Source of the DNA: Actinomycetota bacterium
Lineage (GTDB): Bacteria; Actinomycetota; Thermoleophilia; RBG-16-64-13
Reading direction: 5' to 3'
NCBI GenBank assembly: GCA_003157225.1
Contig: PMIZ01000296.1
Location: forward strand, 1 to 6,426
Length of the DNA: 6,426 nt
Under the pieces are notes generated by a model. The model did not search any database. It saw nothing but the letters and a program-made list of their open reading frames with translations, and was not told the DNA's origin. The position numbers and the translations under genes are program-made. Below, piece by piece: positions 1-4,907 of the stretch; within the stretch, counting starts at the first letter, position 1; each line of letters begins with the position of its first letter.

Positions 1-504
1 CCGCCCCCAGGCTACGCCGACGCCCCAGAGTGCGCCCTGGCCCATGCTGGGTCGCCGTTGGCCGTCGAGGCGACCGCCACGTGCGGCGCGGTTCGGACGC
101 AACTGGAGGATATGGACCTGAGCGCCGCACTCGAGACAATCTGGGTCTTCGTGCGCCGCCTCAACCGCTACGTGGAAGAACGGGCGCCCTGGAAGCAGGC
201 CAAGGAAGAAGCCGCGGCCGCCGCGGGCGCGGCCGGCGGCCCGGCGGGGGCTCCCACACAGGGGAATGGGTCTCCGGGCGCCGCCAGCACAGCGCTCGAC
301 GCCACGCTGTGGGACCTCGCCGAAGGCCTGCGTCTGCTGTCGGTGCTTCTTCATCCGTTCATCCCGCGAACCGCGGACGCCATCCGCGAAAGGCTTGGCC
401 TCGACCCGGGCGTCGCCGGCTGGGACGAGGCCCGCTGGGGTCTATTGCCGGGCGGTCTGACGGTGATTCCCGGCTCTCCGCTCTTTCCGCGCATCGAGGA
501 CTGA
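1..504 (+). CDS. metG: Methionyl-tRNA synthetase, C-terminal part (5' truncated by window)
   Basis: This is the tail of a class I methionyl-tRNA synthetase, the cytoplasmic enzyme that charges tRNA-Met. The frame is open from base 1 and stops at TGA 502-504, so the catalytic domain with its HIGH and KMSKS motifs lies upstream of the window. What remains is the helical anticodon-binding domain: a helix ending in RRLNRYVEERAPWKQAK (the family's N-x-Y...PW..AK pattern) and a later helix LLSVLLHPFIPRTADAIRERLGL (the usual LL.PF.P....I...LG pattern). Between them, bases 211-297 encode an Ala/Gly/Pro-rich linker of about 29 residues, much longer than I expect for this family. No C-terminal tRNA-binding (Trbp111-like) domain follows, so this is the short MetG form. 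tatD follows 36 bases later, as in many Gram-positive genomes. Identity rests on the domain pattern plus gene order. Confidence 0.88.
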   Translation, partial: PPPGYADAPECALAHAGSPLAVEATATCGAVRTQLEDMDLSAALETIWVFVRRLNRYVEERAPWKQAKEEAAAAAGAAGGPAGAPTQGNGSPGAASTALDATLWDLAEGLRLLSVLLHPFIPRTADAIRERLGLDPGVAGWDEARWGLLPGGLTVIPGSPLFPRIED

Positions 505-508
505 CGCC

Positions 509-547
509 ATGAGCGGGGCACCCGAGTCCCGAATGCGATCATGCTGA
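509..547 (+). other. Possible 12-codon leader reading frame overlapping the tatD start
   Basis: An ATG at 509 is preceded by GAGGA (496-500) at an 8-base spacing, a reasonable ribosome-binding site lying inside the end of metG. The frame runs 12 codons (MSGAPESRMRSC) and stops at TGA 545-547, just past the tatD ATG at 541. tatD itself has no visible Shine-Dalgarno sequence. Ribosomes ending here could restart on tatD (translational coupling). This is inferred from layout only; the peptide resembles nothing I know. Confidence 0.3.
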
Positions 548-1320
548 TCGACTCGCACACCCACCTTGATCACTGCAAGGATGATGCCGCCACGCTGGTG
601 AACGACGCCTGGAAGGCTGGTGTCGGACTCATCATCCAATCGGGCATCGATCTCGAGCGGTCCCGTCACAGCGTGAGGCTCGCGGAGCGTTTCCCCGAGG
701 TCTTCGCCACCGTCGGGTTCCACCCCGAGGAGGCCGGCCTGGTTACCGACGAGACGATGGCCGACATCGAGGAGTTGGCGACGAACCCCCGGGTGGTGGC
801 GATAGGGGAGACCGGACTCGACTTCTACCACGACAACTGGCCGCATGACGTGCAGGAGAGAGTGTTCCTTCGCCACCTCGACCTGGCGCGCCGGCTGGCA
901 TTGCCGGTGGTCATCCACACCCGCGACGCGGCCGATCCGACACTGTCGCTCCTTGCGGAGCATGCCGCCGGCCTCACCGTGATCCTCCACTGCTTCTCGC
1001 TGCCCGACCGGTTGGACGAGGTCATCGACCACGGCTACTACGTGAGCTTCGCTGGGAACGTGACCTACAACAAAGCCACCGACCTCCAGTCCGCGGCAGC
1101 GAACCTCCCCGACCACCTGCTGTTGCTTGAGACCGACGCGCCCTGGCTGGCGCCGGCGCCGTTGCGCGGGCGTCCGAACCAGCCGGCCCTGGTGGCGCAT
1201 ACGTACCGCTTCGTGGCCGGCCTTCGGCAGATAGGCGTAGAACAGTTGGAGACCCGGGTGGAACTCAACGCCCGGCGCGCGTTCCCGCGATTGGCGGCAC
1301 GTCCCGGGGCTCCCGGATGA
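541..1320 (+). CDS. tatD: TatD family metal-dependent hydrolase (DNase)
   Basis: A 259-residue TIM-barrel hydrolase of the TatD/YcfH family, the usual family length. TatD proteins are cytoplasmic metal-dependent nucleases, shown to have 3'-5' exonuclease activity in several bacteria. All family landmarks are visible: H6-T-H8 in the opening MLIDSHTHLD, E90 in GETGLDFY, H126 in HTRDA, H150 in HCFS and D199 in LLETDAPWLAP, followed by PLRGRPNQP. These are the expected metal ligands. The canonical N-terminus fixes the ATG at 541, and no other in-frame start exists between the metG stop and this codon. No Shine-Dalgarno sequence is seen directly upstream, so translation may be coupled to metG or to the short frame at 509-547. 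The stop overlaps the rsmA start (ATGA, 1317-1320), implying one operon with metG and rsmA. Confidence 0.95.
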   Translation: MLIDSHTHLDHCKDDAATLVNDAWKAGVGLIIQSGIDLERSRHSVRLAERFPEVFATVGFHPEEAGLVTDETMADIEELATNPRVVAIGETGLDFYHDNWPHDVQERVFLRHLDLARRLALPVVIHTRDAADPTLSLLAEHAAGLTVILHCFSLPDRLDEVIDHGYYVSFAGNVTYNKATDLQSAAANLPDHLLLLETDAPWLAPAPLRGRPNQPALVAHTYRFVAGLRQIGVEQLETRVELNARRAFPRLAARPGAPG

Positions 1321-2192
1321 GGACCCCGGCGGGCGACCCGGATGGCGCTCGGCCCGAGTCGGGCCTCCGTCAGGTGTCCCTGGCCCGTCTCAAGGAATTC
1401 GGCGTGGTCCCTAAGCGCGACTTGGGACAGAACTTCCTCATCGACGACAACATCCTCTCCGTGATCCTCGCTCAACTCGACTGTCATCCCGACGATGTCG
1501 TGTTGGAGGTCGGGGCAGGGTTGGGGGTGCTCACTTCGGCGCTGGCCCGAGCGGCCGCCCACGTCCAAGCCTTTGAGATAGATAGGAGCCTGGAAGGGCC
1601 GCTCCAGGCCACCCTGCTTGACGACCCGAAGGTGTCGCTCCACTTCGAAGACGTCCTGAGATCCCCGTTGGAGAAGCTGGACCCGATGGCGACCCTGTGC
1701 GCAAGCAACTTGCCGTACTCGGTGGCGGGGCCTTTCGTCATCGAGTCGCTCCAGAGGTTGCCGAGCGTCCGCCGGTACTGCCTCATGGTCCAGCGCGAGG
1801 TGGCGGAGCGCATGGCGGCGAGCCCGGGCACCAAGGCCTACGGGGTGCTTTCGGTGTGGGTGGGGCTGTATGCCGAGGTCGTGCGCACCCGCCCGCTCGC
1901 CCGGTCGATCTTCCATCCCCAACCTCACGTGGATTCGAGCCTGATCGTCTTCGACCGGCTCCCGGCGGACCGGCTTCCGTCGGCGGACCCCTCACGGCTG
2001 CGCGCCGTCATCCAGGCGGCCTTCGGCCAGCGCCGCAAGACCCTTGTGAACGCGCTTGGCGCCGGTCTGGGGTTGTCGAGGAACGACGCCATCGCTCTGG
2101 TCCAGGGGCTCGGTCTTCCGGCCGACGTGCGAGCGGAACGGCTGGCTCCCGGCCAGTTCGCGCAACTGACGGACTTGGTGGCGCTCAAGTAG
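1317..2192 (+). CDS. rsmA (ksgA): 16S rRNA (adenine1518-N6/adenine1519-N6)-dimethyltransferase
   Basis: RsmA/KsgA uses S-adenosylmethionine to dimethylate two adjacent adenines in the 3'-terminal hairpin of 16S rRNA during late 30S assembly. The 291-residue protein shows the family features in order: KRDLGQNFL (33-41), the SAM-binding motif I EVGAGLG (64-70), E87 of FEID that contacts the SAM ribose in this fold, the acidic EDVL stretch (111-114), the target-base motif NLPY (131-134), MVQREVAERM (157-166), FHPQPHVDSSL (199-209) and a C-terminal FGQRRKTLVNAL (236-247). The start ATG overlaps the tatD stop by four bases, so translation is probably coupled. In Bacillota rnmV (5S rRNA maturase) and in actinobacteria rpfB commonly sit between tatD and ksgA; neither is here. 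Loss of this enzyme gives kasugamycin resistance in other bacteria. Confidence 0.96.
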   Translation: MRTPAGDPDGARPESGLRQVSLARLKEFGVVPKRDLGQNFLIDDNILSVILAQLDCHPDDVVLEVGAGLGVLTSALARAAAHVQAFEIDRSLEGPLQATLLDDPKVSLHFEDVLRSPLEKLDPMATLCASNLPYSVAGPFVIESLQRLPSVRRYCLMVQREVAERMAASPGTKAYGVLSVWVGLYAEVVRTRPLARSIFHPQPHVDSSLIVFDRLPADRLPSADPSRLRAVIQAAFGQRRKTLVNALGAGLGLSRNDAIALVQGLGLPADVRAERLAPGQFAQLTDLVALK

Positions 2193-2215
2193 GAACCTTG
2201 CCGTGCCGATTCTAA

Positions 2216-2228
2216 AGTGGGACCCACT
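2216..2228. promoter_or_regulatory. 13-bp perfect palindrome upstream of the membrane-protein gene
   Basis: AGTGGG-A-CCCACT reads the same on both strands around a central A/T pair. It lies in the 52-base gap after rsmA, ending four bases before the GGGAGGTG ribosome-binding site. It could be a repressor operator, or a 5-bp RNA hairpin with a GAC loop controlling access to that site. No binding protein can be named from sequence. Confidence 0.35.
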
Positions 2229-2232
2229 GCAC

Positions 2233-2240
2233 GGGAGGTG
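2233..2240 (+). promoter_or_regulatory. Strong ribosome-binding site for the membrane-protein gene
   Basis: GGGAGGTG, with GGAGG ending six bases before ATG 2245. It is one of the best Shine-Dalgarno sequences in the window, fixes the start of the next gene, and supports it as a real gene despite lack of recognisable homology. Confidence 0.8.
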
Positions 2241-2244
2241 AATC

Positions 2245-2895
2245 ATGCTAGCTGGATCCACCCGCAAGCCCCGCTGCGTTGGCGCGCTGGCTACGTATCT
2301 CAACGCGGGGCTCTGGGGATCTCGTTTCATCGGCGATTGCGAAGTCAGCACCAACGGCGAAAGGGTGTGGGTCAAGGGCTATCGCGTGCCGGCGTGGGTG
2401 TCCATCGTACGGGCGATCAGCTTTGTGGCCTTTCTTCCCGTTGGGTTCTACACCGGGATCATGTTCGGGCAGACGCTCGTCGGGCACTGGGGATATCCCC
2501 CGTACTACTACCTGATATCCACGCTCCTGACGTTTCTACTCGTAGTGCTCGGTCTGTGGGGCGCGGGAATCTGGGCCGAGGGCCTCGGATCGTTCGAGTC
2601 GGTGTCCTGGCCTGTGGAGCAAGGGCGCGCGCTCAACCAGACCGTCGTCGGGGGCACCAGAGGGAGGTCGATCTGGTTGACCGTGAACCGGCTGGTCAGC
2701 GTGAACGACCTGGTGCAGTTGCAGATTCCCGTCGGGCCCGGGGGCAAGCCGAGGCGGCTTGTGCTGAAGGCGAGCGATGCGGAGGCTGGATCCCTCAAGA
2801 TGGTACTGGCGGGCGTCTACTACGGCCAAACGCAAGCGGAGTCGTTCGACTCCTCGAGCATCTGGCACGATCCCTGGGCCGGGAGCCGCAACTAG
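2245..2895 (+). CDS. Two-helix membrane protein of unknown function
   Basis: I do not recognise this 216-residue protein. The N-terminal 50 residues are polar and basic (R7, K8, R10, R27, K44, R47). Two hydrophobic segments follow, about residues 51-75 (WVSIVRAISFVAFLPVGFYT) and 87-110 (YYYLISTLLTFLLVVLGLWG), joined by a short Gly/Pro/Tyr-rich loop with no Lys, Arg, Asp or Glu. A roughly 105-residue soluble C-terminal part follows, rich in alternating hydrophobic residues and Gly, probably beta structure. The positive-inside rule suggests both ends in the cytoplasm and a hairpin in the membrane. The start is set by the Shine-Dalgarno sequence at 2233-2240. Codons are G/C-ending but with rather more A/T third bases than rsmA, as often seen in lineage-specific genes. 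No signal peptide, catalytic motif or cysteine pair points to a function. It sits between rsmA and a flavoprotein gene, and I infer no functional link to either. Confidence 0.82.
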   Translation: MLAGSTRKPRCVGALATYLNAGLWGSRFIGDCEVSTNGERVWVKGYRVPAWVSIVRAISFVAFLPVGFYTGIMFGQTLVGHWGYPPYYYLISTLLTFLLVVLGLWGAGIWAEGLGSFESVSWPVEQGRALNQTVVGGTRGRSIWLTVNRLVSVNDLVQLQIPVGPGGKPRRLVLKASDAEAGSLKMVLAGVYYGQTQAESFDSSSIWHDPWAGSRN

Positions 2896-2909
2896 CGCGG
2901 GCGGCGCGG

Positions 2910-2927
2910 GCTGTGCGGGCGGACAGC
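2910..2927. promoter_or_regulatory. Dyad GCTGT-N8-ACAGC over the expected -35 region
   Basis: Five-base inverted arms (2910-2914 and 2923-2927) are separated by eight bases and end seven bases before the TATGCT -10 element. The core CTGT-N8-ACAG has the shape of the proteobacterial LexA box, but high-G+C Gram-positive LexA normally binds a CGAAC/GTTCG-type site. In a G+C-rich gap this may be chance. It is a candidate operator at best. Confidence 0.25.
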
Positions 2928-2934
2928 GCGGGGG

Positions 2935-2940
2935 TATGCT
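2935..2940 (+). promoter_or_regulatory. -10 element of a likely promoter for the flavoprotein gene
   Basis: TATGCT fits the TANNNT -10 pattern and lies exactly six bases before the in-frame ATG at 2947. That is the spacing of actinobacterial leaderless promoters, where transcription starts at or next to the start codon. No good -35 element is seen: the bases 17-18 upstream are G+C-rich (2912-2917). Confidence 0.45.
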
Positions 2941-2966
2941 GACCTCATGGGAGCGTCACCTGCGCT

Positions 2967-2972
2967 AGGAGG
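2967..2972 (+). promoter_or_regulatory. Ribosome-binding site favouring the start at 2977
   Basis: AGGAGG with a four-base spacer precedes ATG 2977. It favours the 240-residue product over the form starting at 2947, which has no comparable site. Confidence 0.7.
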
Positions 2973-2976
2973 CCTC

Positions 2977-3699
2977 ATGAGCAAGGTCTTCGCCGTCAAT
3001 GGCAGCCCCCGCGTGGCGCGGGGCAGTACCGCGATGATCCTTGATTCGTTCTTGCACGGCTTGGAGAAAGCGGGAGCCGAGGTCGAAACGGTCTACGCGA
3101 GCCGGCTAAAGCCCAAACCCTGCGACTGCGGCGAGATGCGCTGCTGGTTCAAGCACCCCGGAGAGTGCTATCGCGACGACATGCGGGAGCTCTACCCACG
3201 TCTCGAGCAAGCCGACATCCTGGTTCTGGCCACGCCTGTATACGTGCCGTTGCCCGGCGATTTCCAACATTTTCTCAACCGGCTCTCTCCCCTCATCGAA
3301 CCGGTGTTGACAACACACCGAGGCCGCACGCGCGCTCGCTTCCGGGATGAAGTCGCGATCAGGAAGGTCGTGGCGGTGGTCGTCGGAGGCTGGTGGGAGA
3401 AGGAGAACCTCGATCCCGTGGTGCGCATCGTGCGCGAGCTGGCGGAGAACGCCGGCGCGGAATTCGCGGGTGCGGTGCTTCGTCCGCACGCGGAGGTGAT
3501 GCGGCGGGAAGGACAGGTCACCGAGGATGGCCAGCAAGTCTTGGGTGAGGTCGAAAAGGCGGGGTGGGAACTGATCCGGAACGGGGTAATGGACGGACCG
3601 ACACTGGATGCCATAGGCAGGCCGCTGATCTCGCGGGCCACCTACAATAAGTGGTTCAGTCAGTCAGCCTCTACTGCTTCTGAAGATTCGGCCGATTAG
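2977..3699 (+). CDS. Flavodoxin-fold NAD(P)H-dependent FMN oxidoreductase with cysteine cluster
   Basis: A 240-residue protein of the NADPH-dependent FMN reductase / iron-sulfur-flavoprotein-like family, probably cytoplasmic. The N-terminal strand and phosphate loop VNGSPR...GST (8-18) is the FMN phosphate-binding site, and ATPVYVPLPGDFQHFLNRL (85-103) is the second flavin loop and helix typical of the family. Between them lies C49-x-C51-x4-C56-W...C64 followed by YRDDM (65-69). Relatives carry a cysteine cluster here, and in iron-sulfur flavoproteins it holds a 4Fe-4S cluster. The spacing here differs from the compact Isf CX2CX2CX4-7C pattern, so a cluster is uncertain. The C-terminal third (about 150-240) is longer than a minimal flavodoxin and ends in a polar Ser-rich tail. 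ATG 2977 is chosen for its AGGAGG; an in-frame ATG at 2947 would add ten residues (MGASPALGGL). Physiological electron donor and acceptor cannot be told from sequence. Confidence 0.88.
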   Translation: MSKVFAVNGSPRVARGSTAMILDSFLHGLEKAGAEVETVYASRLKPKPCDCGEMRCWFKHPGECYRDDMRELYPRLEQADILVLATPVYVPLPGDFQHFLNRLSPLIEPVLTTHRGRTRARFRDEVAIRKVVAVVVGGWWEKENLDPVVRIVRELAENAGAEFAGAVLRPHAEVMRREGQVTEDGQQVLGEVEKAGWELIRNGVMDGPTLDAIGRPLISRATYNKWFSQSASTASEDSAD

Positions 3700-3709
3700 T
3701 ATTGTTGGA

Positions 3710-3732
3710 CCTGGGCGCGGGTGCGCCCCAGG
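3710..3732 (+). terminator. G+C-rich hairpin after the flavoprotein gene, possible terminator
   Basis: CCTGGGCGC (3710-3718) pairs with GCGCCCCAGG (3723-3732), leaving a GGGT loop and one bulged C: nine base pairs, starting ten bases after the stop codon. No U-run follows, so it is not a classical intrinsic terminator. It may be a U-less terminator or a 3'-end stabilising stem. The rest of the 110-base gap up to ispE shows no convincing promoter. Confidence 0.4.
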
Positions 3733-3796
3733 CGATGGCGTGGGCGACGCAAGGCCAGAAGCCACGAGAGCACGATCCCGCGACGCGCGACCACAG

Positions 3797-3803
3797 AGGA
3801 AGG
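3797..3803 (+). promoter_or_regulatory. Ribosome-binding site of ispE
   Basis: AGGAAGG lies six bases before ATG 3810. It fixes the ispE start at the beginning of the conserved P-x-K-x-N region. Confidence 0.7.
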
Positions 3804-3809
3804 TAGAGA

Positions 3810-4700
3810 ATGCAGGTGACCAAGCAGACCCCGGGCAAGGTGAACCTGTGCTTGCTGGTGGGGCCAAAGGATGATTCGGGCTCGCACGAGATCTTCACGG
3901 TCTTCGTCCCAGTGAATGTTTACGACTCGCTGGAGTTCGCCCTCGAGGCGCGCCCGGAGGCGGACAGACCGGGACATCTGACAGTTGAGTGCAAGACCGC
4001 GGCGGGGGAGGCCAACCTCGCCACGCAGGCGCTGCGAGCGCTGGAGCGGCACACCCGGTGGGCGTTCGACGGCAGAGTGGTGATACACAAGGCGATCCCC
4101 GTGGGTGCCGGCATGGGCGGCGGCAGCAGCGACGCGGCCGCGGCCTTGCTGGCCGGTGTCGAGGCACTCGCCGAAGCTGGCGGACCTGACGTGGAGTGGC
4201 CGGAGTTGGTGGCTTTGGCCCGAGAGGTCGGGGCCGACGTGGCCTTCTTTCTCGACCCAGTACCGTCGATAGGCCGTGGGATCGGTGAGCTGCTCGAGCC
4301 TCTGGACGTGCCCGAACTTCCGCTGGTACTCGTGTTCTTCGAGAGGATGCTCTCCACCACCCGCGTCTATCGCACGTTCGACACTCTGCAGCCGGCCGAG
4401 AGCAAAGCGGTGTTCGATTTTCGCTCGGGGCAGGCCGAGAAGCGCTGGCGTCAGGTAGAGGAAGTCTCGCAGGTGGCGCGCCTGCTCGAGAACGATCTGG
4501 AAGTGGCAAGTTTCGGTCTCATCCCGTCGCTGGTGACCGACCGGGAGGTACTGGCGAGAGAGGGCGCGATGGCCGCGCTGGTGAGCGGCTCCGGTCCAAC
4601 GCTCTTCGGTGTGTGCGAGACGGTGGCCAAGGCGGAGGAACTACAGGCAAGGATGGCGATCCGGGGCTTCAGTGCCACGGTGGCCGCTATCGCCCACTGA
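3810..4700 (+). CDS. ispE: 4-diphosphocytidyl-2-C-methyl-D-erythritol kinase
   Basis: IspE is a cytoplasmic GHMP-family kinase that phosphorylates the 2-hydroxyl of CDP-methylerythritol with ATP, in the non-mevalonate (MEP) route to isoprenoids. The 296-residue length is normal. Visible motifs: P8-G-K10-V-N12 (the K-x-N substrate-binding pair), the ATP-binding glycine loop PVGAGMGGGSSDAA (97-110), the catalytic Asp of GADV (D143), GRGIGELLEPL (155-165), the STTRVY stretch (182-187) and the C-terminal GHMP motif LVSGSGPTLFG (257-267). One oddity stands out: the usual DGYHE/DGFHE segment reads SGSHE, so position 25, normally aromatic and stacking on the cytosine ring, is Ser, while H26 is kept. 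The gene is preceded by its own ribosome-binding site and is followed after 36 bases by the tRNA promoter. Fold and pathway assignment are firm; full activity is likely but the Ser25 change is notable. Confidence 0.94.
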   Translation: MQVTKQTPGKVNLCLLVGPKDDSGSHEIFTVFVPVNVYDSLEFALEARPEADRPGHLTVECKTAAGEANLATQALRALERHTRWAFDGRVVIHKAIPVGAGMGGGSSDAAAALLAGVEALAEAGGPDVEWPELVALAREVGADVAFFLDPVPSIGRGIGELLEPLDVPELPLVLVFFERMLSTTRVYRTFDTLQPAESKAVFDFRSGQAEKRWRQVEEVSQVARLLENDLEVASFGLIPSLVTDREVLAREGAMAALVSGSGPTLFGVCETVAKAEELQARMAIRGFSATVAAIAH

Positions 4701-4736
4701 GTCGAGTGGCGGCCCCTCGGAGTGAAGGACGCCTCC

Positions 4737-4766
4737 TTGACACCCCTTCAGACGGCCGCCTATACT
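4737..4766 (+). promoter_or_regulatory. Near-consensus housekeeping promoter for tRNA-Gln
   Basis: A perfect TTGACA -35 (4737-4742), an 18-base spacer and a TATACT -10 (4761-4766, five of six consensus bases) make the best promoter in the window. Transcription should start near 4773, about 32 bases before the mature tRNA. Since no terminator follows the tRNA, it may also drive the downstream glmU-like gene and prs. Confidence 0.82.
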
Positions 4767-4770
4767 TCCA

Positions 4771-4804
4771 GCGCTTTCGGGCTCGACCGATGAGCCGGAA
4801 GCGT
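4771..4804 (+). other. Hairpin occupying the tRNA-Gln 5' leader
   Basis: The arm 4771-4784 pairs with 4792-4804 around the seven-base loop GACCGAT (4785-4791): 11 Watson-Crick and two G-U pairs, with only G4779 bulged. The stem begins about where transcription is predicted to start and ends directly before the first base of the tRNA (4805). No U-run follows, so it is not a terminator. It would sequester the nascent 5' end and place a helix next to the RNase P cleavage site. Confidence 0.6.
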
Positions 4805-4876
4805 TGGGGCGTAGCCAAGTGGTAAGGCAGCGGGTTTTGGTCCCGCGATTCGTAGGTTCGAATCCTGCCGCCCCAG
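4805..4876 (+). tRNA. tRNA-Gln (anticodon TTG)
   Basis: The 72-base sequence folds as a full cloverleaf. The acceptor stem TGGGGCG (4805-4811) pairs with CGCCCCA (4869-4875). The D stem is GCC/GGC (4814-4816, 4826-4828) with GG in the loop. The anticodon stem GCGGG/CCCGC (4830-4834, 4842-4846) holds the loop TTTTGGT, giving anticodon TTG (4837-4839) for CAA/CAG codons. The T stem GTAGG/CCTGC holds TTCGAAT. The discriminator base is G4876. The terminal CCA is not encoded (CCT follows), so it must be added by the CCA-adding enzyme. The U1-A72 pair is typical of bacterial tRNA-Gln and is a known identity element for GatCAB amidation of Glu-tRNA-Gln. Confidence 0.96.
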
Positions 4877-4907
4877 CCTCCCTTTTCTGTTCCACGGATC
4901 CACCGGA

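Noticed and set aside
30..512. 160-codon + strand frame overlapping metG
   Set aside because: Very Arg/Gly-rich with no motif; the metG frame has clear anticodon-binding-domain pattern and correct context.
442..1200. Long open frame on the - strand (252 codons) opposite tatD
   Set aside because: It lies entirely against a gene with full family motifs, has no recognisable motif itself, and is the expected by-product of G/C-biased third codon positions.
1065..1928. Long open frame on the - strand (287 codons) opposite the end of tatD and most of rsmA
   Set aside because: The composition is Arg/His/Gly-rich with no domain sense; the + strand genes explain the region.
2198..2220. Possible promoter (TTGCCG ... 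TTCTAAAG) before the membrane-protein gene
   Set aside because: No -10 element at an acceptable distance from the -35-like hexamer.
2217..2942. 241-codon + strand frame overlapping the membrane-protein gene
   Set aside because: It lacks a good ribosome-binding site and reads as Arg/Gly-rich out-of-frame sequence, while the frame from 2245 has a strong site and two clear membrane segments.
4725..4738. Small inverted repeat AAGGA-CGCC-TCCTT after ispE as a terminator
   Set aside because: Only five base pairs, no U-run, and it overlaps the -35 element of the tRNA promoter; too weak to call.
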